NCBI RefSeq assembly: GCF_000003815.2 | Contig: NC_049980.1 | Span: forward strand, 3,416,782-3,464,810 | Direction: 5' to 3' | DNA: 48,029 nt | From: Branchiostoma floridae | Lineage: Eukaryota; Chordata; Leptocardii; Amphioxiformes; Branchiostomatidae | Shown here: positions 33,192 through 44,968 of the stretch, piece by piece | Numbering within the stretch: the stretch's first letter is position 1 | Layout: each line of letters begins with the position of its first letter | Translations under genes and position numbers: made by a program | Notes under the pieces: model-generated | Told to the model about the DNA's origin: nothing | Database searches by the model: none | The model's input: only the letters and a program-made list of their open reading frames with translations

Positions 33192-33263
33192 TTCCCATGC
33201 CGGGAATCGAACCCGGGCCGTGTGGATGAAAGCCACAAATCCTAATCAATAGACCACATGGGA
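33192..33263 (-). tRNA. tRNA-Glu (UUC)
   Basis: 72 nt on the minus strand with no intron. The acceptor stem TCCCATG pairs perfectly with CATGGGA, leaving A as discriminator. The anticodon stem is TGTGG/CCACA with loop CTTTCAT, giving anticodon TTC. The T arm is CCGGG-TTCGATT-CCCGG, an intact internal B box. The D loop reads TATTGATTAG, where animal tRNA-Glu usually has TAG(T/C)GGTTAG. The GG pair at 18-19 and part of the A box are therefore altered, and the gene may be weak or a pseudogene. A T-run (TTTTTTT on the minus strand would be needed) is not evident directly downstream. Confidence 0.82.
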
Positions 33264-33309
33264 AAAAAAGATTGTCTGGAAAACAAATGATTGGATTGGT
33301 CTGACCATA

Positions 33310-34190
33310 TATTACTTAATCAATTTTGTTGTACTAGTACCAGTCAGACCGCCGGCCTAAAATACACAGCCCTAGGCCGGAAGTGTGTTTTCCACGAACC
33401 CATTTAGTCTCAGCAGAAACAATTACAAGGACGAATTCACTTCAATATGACTTGCAAGGTGGAGCCTTTCATAATTAAATAACACTTAGGTGTATAGAGA
33501 TATTTGTATTGTATGGATTCAAGCAATGAAATCGAACAGTCCTGTCAATTTCTGTGTCAGCGAACTTTGTCTGTCTCGAGTTTGACCAGGGTGCCCCTAC
33601 ATATAGGCCTAGTAAAATAAAATGGGATGACACCTAGACTAAAAATGTCAACATATACTAGTATATTGTGAATGTGAGCCATGACAATTAACGAAAAAAA
33701 AACTAACTACCCCACAAAAATCATGATCATGGTATGTCCAGAACAACGAGATATCAAGACCGGAGGTTCCACTGCAGTACCATAACAAGCCGCTCGGGGT
33801 AAAAATCTAACCATTTTGAGGTCTCATCAAGACCTACCAACACACCAAAATATGAAGACAATACATCTTGAATTATCGTGCTCACAGACACAGTTGCACA
33901 CACTCGCACATGAAAACATAAATACCTTCGTGGCGAAAAAAAATATGATAGAGCATATGCAGTTAATCGGCCGACAATTTTGTTGTACCAGTACCAGTTA
34001 GACCGCCGGCCTAAAATGGCCGGAAGTGTGTTTTCCACGAACCCATTAGTCTCAGCAGAAACAATTACAAGGTCGAATTCACTTCAAGAAGAGTTGCAAG
34101 GTGGGGTCTTTCATAATTAAATCATACGTAGGCCGGTGTATGTATAGAGATATTTGTATAAGGATGCATTCAAGAAACTAGAAAGGCCGA
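33310..34190. repeat. Pair of ~210-bp direct repeats about 650 bp apart
   Basis: The block at about 33321-33530 ('caattttgttgtac', 'agaccgccggcctaaaat', 'ggccggaagtgtgttttcc', 'ggtgtatagagatatttgta') recurs with about 85-90% identity at about 33977-34190. The intervening 450 bp has no clear coding content. This could be a short LTR-like (TRIM) element or a local duplication; no primer-binding site or polypurine tract was identified. Confidence 0.7.
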
Positions 34191-36774
34191 CATTTGCTTA
34201 AGAGCAAATACAGCATATTTCAGCCATACCCCTTCCCACGCAACATTGGACTGTTCCAAATCACCCCTGCGCAAAAATGGAACATCCTCTTAACAGTACA
34301 TTATCCCCCAAAGTGGACTGGTATTGTGAATTGATTCCAGGTAAAAACAGAGCTTGCTTCTATTTTTCAGAAAATGACAATAATCACACCTTCTATTCAG
34401 AAAATTTTCATCATGACTGAAAATTGTTGAATGACTTCATGTAATGTCATTAACAATTTTCAGTACGATAATTAGGTGTAAGTTTAAAAAAGTATAAGCT
34501 CCTTGTGATGTGGGTACATTTATTATTGCAGTGAACTTTTTTATTCAAGTAGGGCATACGATTTAATAATTATCAAGCAGGTGCAGGTACTGTAGGAGCG
34601 TTTGTTTTCTTCAAGCTGTAAAACTGTTAAACTGTTTTACTTTGTATGCAATCAGCCATCGAGCCTATTCTTATTTTAGTTTAACAACTTCCTGCCAGAC
34701 CCGGAAGATACGATTGAACCTTGTTCGAGGATTTATTTTCGTCTGTCTGGTCAGTCTGTTCATACCCTGGCGCTGAGAGTGTTTTATTGGGCTGAAACTC
34801 TGGCAGTTTAAAGTTACTTACAATTTAAATGTTCAAAGTTTATGTCAAACAACAACAGCACTAGGAAATGTGGCCACTATAGACAGGTGGTCACTATAGA
34901 GAAAATGCTGATCTATTGACTAGGAGCCATACGTTACACATGATTTCAGTACACTGATCATTAATCATATAAACATTGCACAGGTAAGCCAATTGTTTAG
35001 ATGTACAATTAAGTTCAAATAATTCTGAAGAGAAATATTGATGAGAAAATAATCATTCTCGCCACTGTCTAACTTATAATTACGTATCAAAACTAAACGC
35101 AGATTTTCTAACTAACGCACCTTTCGCCGACTTCATCAAAGGACCGCCGGCTATCAATCAAACACGGCTGTTGATTAGACTTAGAGTTTCAAACAGTCAT
35201 GTGCTGTGTGCCAGTTGACAGCGAACTTCATGCTACGTGATGTTTTACATTGCTTGGACCTTCTTTCCTACAGCGGTGCTTCTACAAAATATTTAGACTG
35301 TAACACTGAGTCCCACATGTTTTATAGAATAGAATTTGACGCAGAACAGCGTTTTTTGCTGGGTATTTTTCTTGAAACATGTCCGTGGGAATATCAGCGA
35401 GGCGGCGACGTAGGGATATCAGACCGTCAACAAAAGTCGCACGGCGGCTAACGGCGCAGCGAAGATACTAGCGCTATAAATAAGCGCTTCAACTAGGGAT
35501 GGCAACCCGTACAATATTTTTGTATACTGTTGAGCTAAGTAAAGTTTGTTGTTTATGAGGTTTTAGTTGTCTTTGAAGCTTTGACCCGAAATATTCTAAA
35601 GTCAAACTGCTGAAGAGAAGTAAGTGACTGCTACGATTATCGTAGATATGGCCCTAAAAAAACTGATAAAAGAAGCCTTCTCAATAGTCTAAAATGCAAG
35701 AGCTTCCGGGGGGGCTTCTCCCACCTGGGTCCCCCCCACAGTGGCCCTGCCCCTGGACCCCGCCAGGGACATTTGGCGGCCCCCGGACCCCTGTCCGACG
35801 CTTTGAAAAAATCCTGGCGAGAAGTCTGTACGGCCTGAGTCTTCAAGTTAACGTATTGTGTGGTCCCGCTTATGAATATTAATTAGCCTTCGCTTTCCTC
35901 TTCGCTGATTGGCTGAACCATTAATTGAATTAACTCTTCCTGCCGGCTAGACGCAGGTGCAGATGTCGGCTCTGTGGGGTGAACGTCCGAAAGGTCATGG
36001 CATGGAGAACGAAAGAAAACCAATTTCCCCTAAAAAAAGTGCTGTAATTAAGCCTTTTACAGTACTTTATGCCAAAAATTTTAATTGGATCATTTTACCA
36101 ACTATCTTATGCCTATCTATACCAAATGTTACTCATACCAGGGTACAGGGGTGCAAAATATACCGTTCTAAGACCGTCAACAACAGTCGCACGGAGCTAA
36201 CAGCGCAGCGAAAATACCATCGCTAGCGTTTCAACTTCGGATAACAAGTTATAAGTACTGTTGAACTCAGTAACGTTAAAGTTTGTTTTTAGTTGCCTTT
36301 GACGGTTTGACCTGAAATAGTGTTACGCTAAACTCCTGAAGAGAAGTTAAGTGACTGCTGCGATTATCATAGATATGCCCCTAAGAACTGGTACAATATA
36401 AAGCCTTCTGAATAGTCTAAAATGCGAGAGCCTTAGGCGGGCTTCGCTCCCCCTGGCGGGAACACTGCTATATACGGGATCATGAGGCCCCGCTTATGAA
36501 TATTAATTAGTCTTTGGCCTCCTCTTCGCTGATTGGCTAGGTCTTTGATTCAATTAACTCTCCGGCTGACGCGCACAGGTGTGGCTCTGTGCGGGGTCAC
36601 GGAAGGTCACGTCAGGAGGCCAAAAGAAAACAAATTTCCCCTCAGAAAAGTGCCAAAATTAATCATTTTAAAGTCGTTTATGTCAAAAATTTTACTTGAA
36701 TCTTGTTACCAAGTATCTAATGCCTGTCTATACCAAATTTCAGGTCATTTAATTGTAATACCAGGGTACAGGAG

Positions 36775-37440
36775 CCAAAAGTGTCCTTTTTTGGTCAAAA
36801 ATTGGCCAAAAATTGCAAAAATAAGCATTTTGTTGCACTGTACACCAAAAGTGTTATTGGATTTACATGAAGGGATTATCAAGGCACATCTGTGTCAAAT
36901 TTCAGCTCATTCGGTTGCAATACCAAGGTACAGGAGCCAAAAGTGTCCTTTTTTTGGTCAAAAATTGGTCAAAAAATCGCAAAAATAAGCATTTTGTTGT
37001 ACTGTACACCAAAAGTGTTATTGAATTTATATGAGGGCATTATCAAGGCACATCTCTGTCAAATTTCAGCTCATTTGGCTGGAATACCAGGGTACAGGGG
37101 CCAAAAGTGTCCTTTTTTGGTCAAAAATTGGTCAAAAAATCGCAAAAATAAGCATTTTGTTGTACTGTACACCAAAAGTGTTATCGAATTTATATGGGGG
37201 CATTATCAAGGCACATCTCTGTCAAATTTCAGCTCATTTGGTTGTAATACCAGGGTACAGGGGCCAAAATATACAGTTTTGGTCTAAAATTGACCAAAAA
37301 ATCTCAATAAAATCATTTTAGAGGCAGATATGAAAAAACTGAGAGAAAAGCATCAAGGTATTGGCCCACTCTACCCCTGTGCCAAATTTCAGGTCATTCG
37401 GTCCAGGAACGGCGGAGATGAATCACTTTGAAGATTTGAC
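36775..37440. repeat. Tandem repeats of ~150-165 bp, four copies
   Basis: Starts of 'GGTACAGG' at 36775, 36927, 37091 and 37254 define the period (152, 164, 163). Each unit contains 'ttggtcaaaaattgg', 'cattttgttg(c/t)actgtacacc', 'attatcaaggcacatct' and 'caaatttcagctcatt'. Open reading frames across this stretch are translations of the repeat and not a gene. Confidence 0.9.
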
Positions 37441-37443
37441 AGG

Positions 37444-37482
<39 letters not shown>
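37440..37482. repeat. (GAAA)n microsatellite
   Basis: Ten uninterrupted copies of GAAA ending in GAAACATTACG. It lies just inside the hairpin end of the element at 34216-37530. Confidence 0.95.
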
Positions 37483-37572
37483 AACATTACGAATACAATA
37501 TATTTCACCATACTATGTATGGCTGAAATAGAATGAACAACTCATAGATTTGGTGTAGCCTTAGCTAAAGTA

Positions 37573-37819
37573 CTAAAGGTGGTATCTCACTACACTTGGG
37601 ACACCGATGCGGCACTGCGGGGTTCCTTCACTGCGGCACTCTGGTGTTATTTTCGCCGATTTTGATATTGTATTGAGTAATACGTAAAAGTAAGACTTAG
37701 CAGACAACAAAACACACGAAACGTAAGAAAGCCCGTTCTTCATCTCTGAAATTCTTTGAGTCATCTACGAACCCCGCAGTGCCGCACCGGTGCCCAAAGT
37801 GCAGTGTGATACCACCTTA
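37573..37819. mobile_element. MITE with TIR (C/T)TAAGGTGGTATC
   Basis: The left arm CTAAAGGTGGTATCTCACTA and the right arm, ending at 37819, pair through 'cactttgggcacc(g)gtgcggcactgcggggttc' for about 48 bp. The element is 247 bp and non-coding. Confidence 0.8.
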
Positions 37820-38992
37820 AGGAGACAACCCAACCAGAAGACACAAAGCCTTGGCGGTAGTGTCTTTTTCCACGAACGCCCTTTATTTTTGAAAGGAAAA
37901 TGTGACAATAATATGGTTGAGGACTCCCTTTCTTCGAAATAGATGTTACAATTTGGAGCCTGCAAGATTGCACAGAGTATTATTTGCAAATTCAGGATTC
38001 TCTACTGCTGGCAGCCCGAATAAAGATGTTTGTTAAACTGGCAAGGCCCCCAAAAAAGTGATCTCGAACCAACTTAGCTCACTGAAGATAAAACTGGTCG
38101 TAATAGAAGAAGACATACTAAAAAAAATAAACAGACTCTATGAGTACTTTCTACAGGTTCATTGTACAGTGGAAATTGTCTATTTTCTATATCAAAGGAT
38201 TGTGGACCACGGCTTAACGTCCCTTTATAGAAGCTTGCGTGTCGGATGAGAGACACATAAGGGATTTGAACTCGTGGATTTTGTCCAAGAGGTGGGGCTG
38301 CTATATACACACTCGACCTAACGTATGGTACTTGGCATGCCACACTAACTCAAGTGCCAATCATGTTGTCATTACAAGCCAGATCGCCAGCCTATTAGAT
38401 ACACAGCCATGGGCAGAGCTTTCCTAGAATTTCGTGGCAGCTGTCTCGTTCATTCACTTCCTTTTGTATTTGTGTTGTGATTCATCGCTTAATAGTTGAA
38501 CTAAAATGGTTAATTTGTACGTAGCCGTATTGATAAATCAGTCTTTTTGACGAACGTCCCGAAATCTGTTAGATCCAGACGAGACTTTGCACCAAGGACA
38601 TTTTATACAATGCCTTTTCTTGTGCAAATCTCAAATTGCACAATTGTGTAATCGTATGTTGTGCCCACAGGCTTGTTGGCCACTCCTATGTATAGTCGCC
38701 AACAGGTGCGAACTAGTCGACAATAGGCGCGATCAATGTGGTCTTTTTGATGAATCCTAATGTTGTTGTTGTTTTTTTTAATCAGTGGCAACACTGAGAT
38801 TTTCTGTCTTGTATCTAATTTGGGACCGAACCTGAGTATGTGGCATTTCGGGCGCGGCAAATTTGTAACGTATTTAAACCGTGTGTCGCACGTCAGTGTG
38901 AGCGCAAGGAAAAATTGGCGAAATAAAAACATTAATATTACAAAGTTGCTGTGATAATGAATGAATGATTGAATGAAGCTCTTCATTGTACA
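37820..38992. other. Intergenic, nothing recognised
   Basis: No exon with family features. Near 38220-38330 a short stretch ('acgtcccttta', 'gggatttgaactcgtgga') resembles part of the SINE-like family of the MALT1 introns. The rest gives no clear signal. Confidence 0.35.
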
Positions 38993-39574
38993 TACGAGGG
39001 GCGTGCAATTAGTAATGGTCCTGACCCATTTCCCATAGCAGGAGATTAATGAAACTTGGCACAGTTATTAGTCTTTCTCTTCATAGGAATCACCCAGAGT
39101 TATGCATTTCTCCCATCGTTTGATGCAGCTCTGGACACCGATTTTGTAGGACACCCCAGGTTGGTCCTCCAACTGATGCCTCATCAATGGCACAAGAGGG
39201 ACGACCAGGTCTGGGAGCTGTTTCCACAGACTTCCAGCCACGTTTGAATTCAGGATGCCAGCGTTTTACAAGGTCATATGATGGGGCATCATCACCATAA
39301 GTTTCTTTTATTTCATCAAAAGTCTTCTTTGGTGTGCGTCCTTTCAAATACAAAAACCGGATCACTGCGCGACACTCAACTGGTTCCATTTCACACCTGG
39401 TCCATTTCGCACCTGACTAAGTTCAAACACCAGTAAATCAGAAACCACAATTAGTTCAGAGCTGTCTTTTGCAACATAACCCATAGAGATATGAATTATT
39501 ACACATACAAAATTTCATTTAGATCAGACAACTGGAAGTGGGTCAGGACCATTACTTATTGCACGCCCCTCGTA
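38993..39574 (-). mobile_element. Deleted mariner transposon
   Basis: The element spans 38995-39572 (578 bp), flanked by TA on both sides. TIRs begin CGAGGGGCGTGCAAT(T/A)AGTAATGG and match over about 36 bp. On the minus strand a frame from 39389 to 39090 starts M-E-P-V-E-C-R and encodes the N-terminal helix-turn-helix region of a mariner transposase, including the YGDDAPS and GRPS-type motifs. It then breaks off; the catalytic DDD/E domain is missing. Full mariners are about 1.3 kb, so this is an internal deletion derivative. Confidence 0.9.
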
Positions 39575-40359
39575 CATACCCACTGTGTTACGTACAGGTC
39601 GCAACAAAAGATACAAGAAATATATAGTATACAATACCAACCAACACAAGAATCGTATTTTACTAAGTGGATTCGACTTTTCGCTTTTTTGTGTATACTG
39701 TAGGAACAGATATGCTTTATAAGCAAAGGTTTGTCTAAATTCATAAGGAACATAAATTTGCCTGTATTAAGTAGCTGTATGAAGTAGGGAAAAATTGGTT
39801 CCATCGGTATATATAGTTCATTTCTCTCTCTCTCCCTCTTTCTTGCATACATTCTACTACAATTTTTAAAATGATGTTCATCTTCCTCTATTTTAATTTG
39901 TCGCCAATAGGCGAGGCCCACTGCACTACACGTCTTCCAAGAAAACAAATACTCTAAGCAGAGACGTAACTTACGCCCACGCCGGTCCATATAAACTTCC
40001 CCAGGTCCATATAAACTTTCCCAGGTTAACAACATCAACAACATCAATTCGAGCGAGTCTCCAATATGTGTCACCACATTCTGCATTGAAATATATCTTT
40101 ATAAACAAAAACGACAAAGATATTTGAACGTTTTAAACCAAAGTATGACCATATGAACTGCACGTCTACAGTATGCTGTATTCCACGCCACCTACCTGCT
40201 CATTTGGGGCTAGGGGTCATGGCCTATGCCCTAGGCTACAAAGACACCTATTGTCTTTTTATGCAGATTTTAAGTACGTAGAGGATATGTATACCTCGCC
40301 CCTTGAAACCAGTTCTACAAAGATAGTTTGTGTTTGTGTGTGCAAGCATACATTTCGCG
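39575..40359 (+). promoter_or_regulatory. NT5E: Upstream region of the 5'-nucleotidase gene
   Basis: No supported exon. A CT-rich tract lies at 39823-39845 and a 15-bp direct repeat 'gtccatataaactt' occurs twice at 39986-40018. No TATA box or clear start site was identified. Confidence 0.3.
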
Positions 40360-43300
40360 ATGCGTCCGTTTTCAATCCCCGTAGTCTTCGCGTACTTTGT
40401 TTTATGTTGTAGTTTCGTCACCGAGTCCGTTTCGTCGTTTAACTTGACCATCCTGCACACCAACGACGTGCATGCCCGGGTACAGGAGATGAACGCCTTC
40501 GGGGGGAGGTGCCGCCCCGGCCGCCCGTGTTACGGCGGGTTCCCCCGGCTGGGGGCCAAGGTCGCGGAGGTGCGGGGTCGGGACGACAATGTCTTGCTGT
40601 TAGACGCAGGAGATCAGTTCCAGGGAACGCTTTGGTACTACTTCTTCAGAAGTCCAGTCGTGGCACAACTCATGAACAAAGTCAAGTACGACGCTATGGT
40701 AAGTCAGTTTGTTTTACGACTTTCTGGTAGCCATTTCATCGGGAGCTCGTCGGTATCTCTACGGTGCTAGGAGGGTAGCCCGCCCGCCCACTTCATTAGC
40801 GCACGCCGGGGATTTTTTACGGGATTGGTTTAAGTTACATATCTCCCGAGAGAACAGGCTGCAAGGAACAGGCTTAAACTGAGCAGAAACAACTTGTCCC
40901 AGTGAAACCTCTAAACCAACAAGTTAAAACTGTGACAAAGTTTGGGTTATAACTACATACACGATGAAAGGTACATTGCAAGGTCACACATTCGTAGTAA
41001 AACCTTTGTTGTCGTTGGGGTTTGTAGCCAAGCTTTGACATAATAGACTTTCAACAAGAATTACGACAATTTCTCTGTCGCGGAACAGCTAGATTTTGTA
41101 CGACACAGTCCACAATTGCTCCATGAATGACCATGCTTTTGCAGTCGTACGTTAGCCTACATGTATCGTATGACTACGTGTTCAGGTCCCGAGCCTTGTA
41201 CGTAGGCGTTGTTAATGTTTTCACAACATGTGATAACATTGCATGTGAAGCTACCTTACGCTTCAGACAAGTCAGAATAATCATTGAAAACATGTTTTCC
41301 TTTTTATTGCTAGTCACAGAGTCTTGACTCAAGTGTTGAACGGAGTTCAGTTCGAGACAATGGTGAAACACCCGTTTTGGTATGACTTCAGGGAAGTCGA
41401 CAGTCAGTAAACACATACCCGTTAGAAGGTTTAGCGTATCTGATTTCTTTTGTGTGTGATGTTTAGAGTTCAACCCTCAAAGCAAAATGACCACTGTATC
41501 GTGTCAACCCGATTCATAACCAACTGGACCGTTGTCTTGTTTCATACGTATGTACCCTCTCTTGCACTTCACGAAGCTACGGCATGTACAATATACATAA
41601 AGACAAATGAGTACAAATTGAGCGACTTAAAATCATGACTTACCTGTTGGGACATATTGTTACGTGTCCAATTTCTTTAGACTGACACAAAGGTGGAAGC
41701 TTATCCAGTCAGGGTTTACGGACATACTAGTACGTTGTCTCACTATCCGACATATAACATTAGTTTCTTTCATATCAGACGCAAACGATAGAACTTAGAT
41801 ATGCGGTAGTACATCTGCATGACAAAAAGTGTTGATGGACAGCCACTCATAATCGAGTATAAGTCTACTGGTTTGCAGTCCTATTTTGACGGGCCTTCCT
41901 CGCCTTTCTCTTCGCCTCGACGGCTACCAGCTACCCTCTCGGTCTTATGTTAGACTTGTTAGCGTTGTTATTATTAGTTTTTTCCTTGTAATCACTACAC
42001 TATGTGTGATCTCATATGCATTTATCCCCATAGGGAATCAATATGCAATAAATTAAGATTATAATTGTTAAACTTCAACGTCCAGTAAAACTAAAAATAT
42101 CACCCCAACATCAGTGCTCTCGCCCAACCCGATCTCCGCCCACCCACTTCCTGCTGGAATGCGGAAAATCTGACGTGTGTTTTTTTATGTTCATCGTGCT
42201 ACATTCAAACTCCCACAGGGATATCCTGACCCATCCCTAATTCATTGTCTACATGCAGCTAGGATATTAGAAAAAATATTCTCAACCTAGAGGCGATATA
42301 GCACAGTGTCGTTGATTCCTACAAGTGGCGAATACTATTTCAGGACATGTTATAAAGATTGAAGTTATGATATACATGGTGTTGGTGTGACAAAGCATTG
42401 GAAGTAACATGACTAACTTCCGCCACGTGCCTGCATGCGCCTGACATGTCGTTGCCATTTAAAATGATTGACACCAAATCGCTAAACCGGTCAATGGCAA
42501 ATCATAACGTTTGCGTGGTTGAGGGAGTGGGGGGCGGTGTGGGGCGTCTGAAGCGTCTGAAAAGCAACATTTCAATTATACAATGTAGATTTAGTAAAAA
42601 AAAAAGACGGTATTGTGGGGACTGTACGTATGTAAAGAAATTTATTTTATTTTTATTTATTGGTTTGGCTGTACAGAACACACAGCCAGGGCTGCCCAAC
42701 TAGCCTACGGCTATTACAAAGGGCTAGTCCTGCTGACAAACACATAGACAATACATAAAAAGAACATTTATATATACATGGTGCAGGATAACTTACATAT
42801 CATCTAAAATGGAGTATATAACATCATATCATCGACAACAATATTTGCAATGAGAGGTCAGGGTCTGTATACACCTGTATGATTTATTTACCATTGGTAA
42901 GGGTCGTCTAGACATTCACACAGTTTTCTTTTGAAGGAAGCAGTGGAGGTGGCTGTGCGAGTAGCAGTAGGGAGAGTGTTCCAGAGTGCTGTTGCTCTGT
43001 AGATGAATGTTTTCTGGCCTCTGGTGGACTTGATGAGTTCAGATGTCAGGTGGTCGCTGTTCCTGAGGGAGTAACGTGACTCAGTAGCAGATGCACGGGT
43101 TCTGGGTACAAGGTTCTGCAGGTGTGGAGGGCAGTGACCGTTGAGGAGCTTGTACAGGGTAACAGCGGTGTGGAATTGTCGTCGGAACTGCAGTGATGGA
43201 AGGGGTAGCTGGGTGTACAAAGATTGGTATGACGGGTACGGGAGTCCATGTTGTCCGCTGATCAGTCTGGCAGTTTGGTATTGAACTGATTCCAGTTTTG

Positions 43301-44602
43301 TTTCGTCGCGCTTGGTGAGACCAGCCCAGACGATGTCAGCATACTCCAGGCCAGGTCTGGTGATGGTTTTGTACAGTCTGAGCAGGATGTCCTTTGGTAC
43401 CTTCTTTCTCAGTGCACACAGTAGGCCAGCAGATCTTCTTGACTTAGTGGAGGTTGTTTCAATGTGTTTAGACCAGGAAAGTGTACAGAGTTTGTTAGGG
43501 TGACACCAAGATGCTTGTAGCTAGTAACAACTTGTAGTGTACTACCGCCTAGTATGACTGGAGCAGGGGGTCTAGGGAGAGTGCGGGTCGTGATGAACAT
43601 CACCTTGCATTTGTCCTCATTGGCTTCTAGCTTCCAGTTTGTTAGCCAGTTGGATACGGATCGTAGAAAAGAAAGTTCACCAGCTCGGGTTCGAACCCCG
43701 GTCAAACAGTCTAATCCTAAAACTCCGATTTCCGACGAAAACTCCAATTCCCTACAACACAAAGTATCACGATGCTGACGGAGAGTGCCAATACACTTAA
43801 AGTGTAGTGTTCTGCGATTTGGCATGGACAGTTTCAAATGGAAACGCCCATTTCAGGGAAAAGGAAATCTGTCACGCCGAAATGCAAAAACTGGTCGTCT
43901 GATAAAGAATATAATCCGGTACTAAAACTAGAATGTTTTTTTTTTTCAGGCTATCGGGAACCATGAGTTTGATGACGGCGTACCGGAGTTGTCCACGTTT
44001 CTCCGTCAGGCAAATTTCAGCGTGGTGAGCGCCAACATCGATGCCGCCAGGGAACCGGAGTTCCAGTCTCTCTTCAGGTAAACAAACAAACAAACAATCA
44101 ATCAATAACAGACAGAAAGAATATTGATACCCTCCAACTGTATTCTGTACCAGAATTTAAGCCCATTGATCCCACCAATTACAAATCCAATAACATCTCA
44201 CATGTAAGGTAGTATTAATATTCGATCTCTGCGTTATGAATTGCATAACTTTTTTTGAATGAATGAATTCATTTGCTCTGTCACCAATGGGCCAAAGCAA
44301 CGTAACATAGACATACACTCAAACAAAACAATAAAATCATAAATGATCAGACACAAATTACAAATGAAATTAATAAACCAAGGCTCATATTGTTGAATTG
44401 TATGTAAACCTATTTTTGTATGTATGTTTGTATGTAACTTTGTGTTTTGTACTCGAATTTGGACTACGAATGAAGTTCTATTTCTTTGACAATCCATCGT
44501 CCCGTTCCTTTGCCAGTCGCTCAGTGACCCTGAACGTGAGTGGTGAACTTGTCGGGATTGTAGGCTACACCACTCAGGACACTCCCGCTATATCTAAACC
44601 AG
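40360..44602 (+). CDS. NT5E: CD73-like ecto-5'-nucleotidase, N-terminal exons only (partial or broken)
   Basis: Exons 40360-40698, 43950-44077 and 44517-44602 join in phase and give 184 residues. A signal peptide (residues 1-26) is followed by the calcineurin-like metallophosphatase domain. It has D36 and H38 (HTNDVH), D85 (DAGDQFQGT), N117 and H118 (GNHEFD), the same numbering as human CD73, and ends at VGIVGYTTQDTPAISKPG. CD73-type enzymes convert extracellular AMP to adenosine at the cell surface. Missing are the remaining metal ligands (human H220, H243), the substrate-binding C-terminal domain and the GPI signal. The exon 3 donor is GTCAGC. No further exon is visible before PCYT2 starts at 46446. 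The gene may be truncated, or later exons may lie beyond the window. Confidence 0.82.
40699..42629 (+). other. 5'-nucleotidase intron 1, left part, nothing recognised
   Basis: No additional exon or repeat with clear boundaries was identified. Short open frames lack domain features. Confidence 0.4.
42630..43690 (-). mobile_element. 5'-truncated non-LTR retrotransposon (CR1/Jockey-like)
   Basis: On the minus strand, interrupted frames give the end of a reverse transcriptase: 'LTNWKLEANEDKCKVM', 'YKHLGVTL', 'RLYKTITRPGLEYADIVWAG', and the typical CR1/L2/Jockey C-terminus with 'SRYSLRNSD' and 'ALWNTLP' followed by a final 'FKRKL'. The 3' end is an A/T-rich tail near 42640. The upstream RT catalytic motif and endonuclease are missing, with the 5' border near 43690. 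It is an old insertion within the first intron of the 5'-nucleotidase gene, in antisense orientation. Confidence 0.88.
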
Positions 44603-44734
44603 GTCAGCGATTGGTTATGTTGCTTTTGTTTGTCTAAAATCCTACTTGTTCACACTCGACAAAACTGCGAATCAATTCGAATCAACTTTATGACTTGACT
44701 CAATTCTACCGTGGCCGATAGCAACAATGTGCAA

Positions 44735-44968
44735 GACACTTACTTTTCTGCGCGAGCCACTTACTTTTCTGCGCGAGCCACTTCGTGACTTTTCTGCGCG
44801 AGCCACTTACTTTTCTGCGCGAGCCACTTACTTTTCTACTCAAGACACTTACTTTTTTGCAAAACACACTTACTTTTTTTCTGCGTGAGCCACTTACTTT
44901 TCTACTCAAGACACTTACTATTTCTGCGCGAGCCACTTACTTTTCTGCGCGAGCCACTTACTTTTCCT
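44735..44968. repeat. 21-bp minisatellite (CACTTACTTTTCTGCGCGAGC)n
   Basis: About 11 units of 'cacttacttttctgcgcgagc' and a shorter variant 'cacttacttttctactcaaga'. It lies 130 bp after the last visible 5'-nucleotidase exon. On the minus strand every unit contains AAGTAAGTG, a splice-donor-like string. Not coding. Confidence 0.92.

Larger units (their letters stand above)
34216..37530. mobile_element. Candidate non-autonomous Helentron-like element with internal tandem repeats
   Basis: The right end is clear. Four diverged tandem copies of a 150-165-bp unit (36775-37260) are followed by a (GAAA)n tract at 37440-37482. A terminal hairpin follows: 'tttcaccatac' pairs with 'gtatggctgaaa' around 37505-37528. 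The outer arm of the hairpin has an inverted 14-bp match, TATTTCAGCCATAC, at 34216-34229, which may mark the left end. Between them, 35421-36170 is repeated at 36171-36780. This order (inverted repeat, tandem core repeat, microsatellite, 3' stem-loop) resembles DINE-1/HINE elements. The left limit is uncertain and no Rep/helicase frame exists. Confidence 0.5.

Noticed and set aside
33192-34190. tRNA-Glu gene as part of the neighbouring direct-repeat element
   Set aside because: The tRNA lies outside the first repeat and is not duplicated with the second; no evidence that it is an element head.
36533-37321. Plus-strand frames with repeated CQISAH / YRSQKCPF peptides
   Set aside because: The peptide repeats follow the ~160-bp DNA tandem repeat and shift frame between units; no gene.
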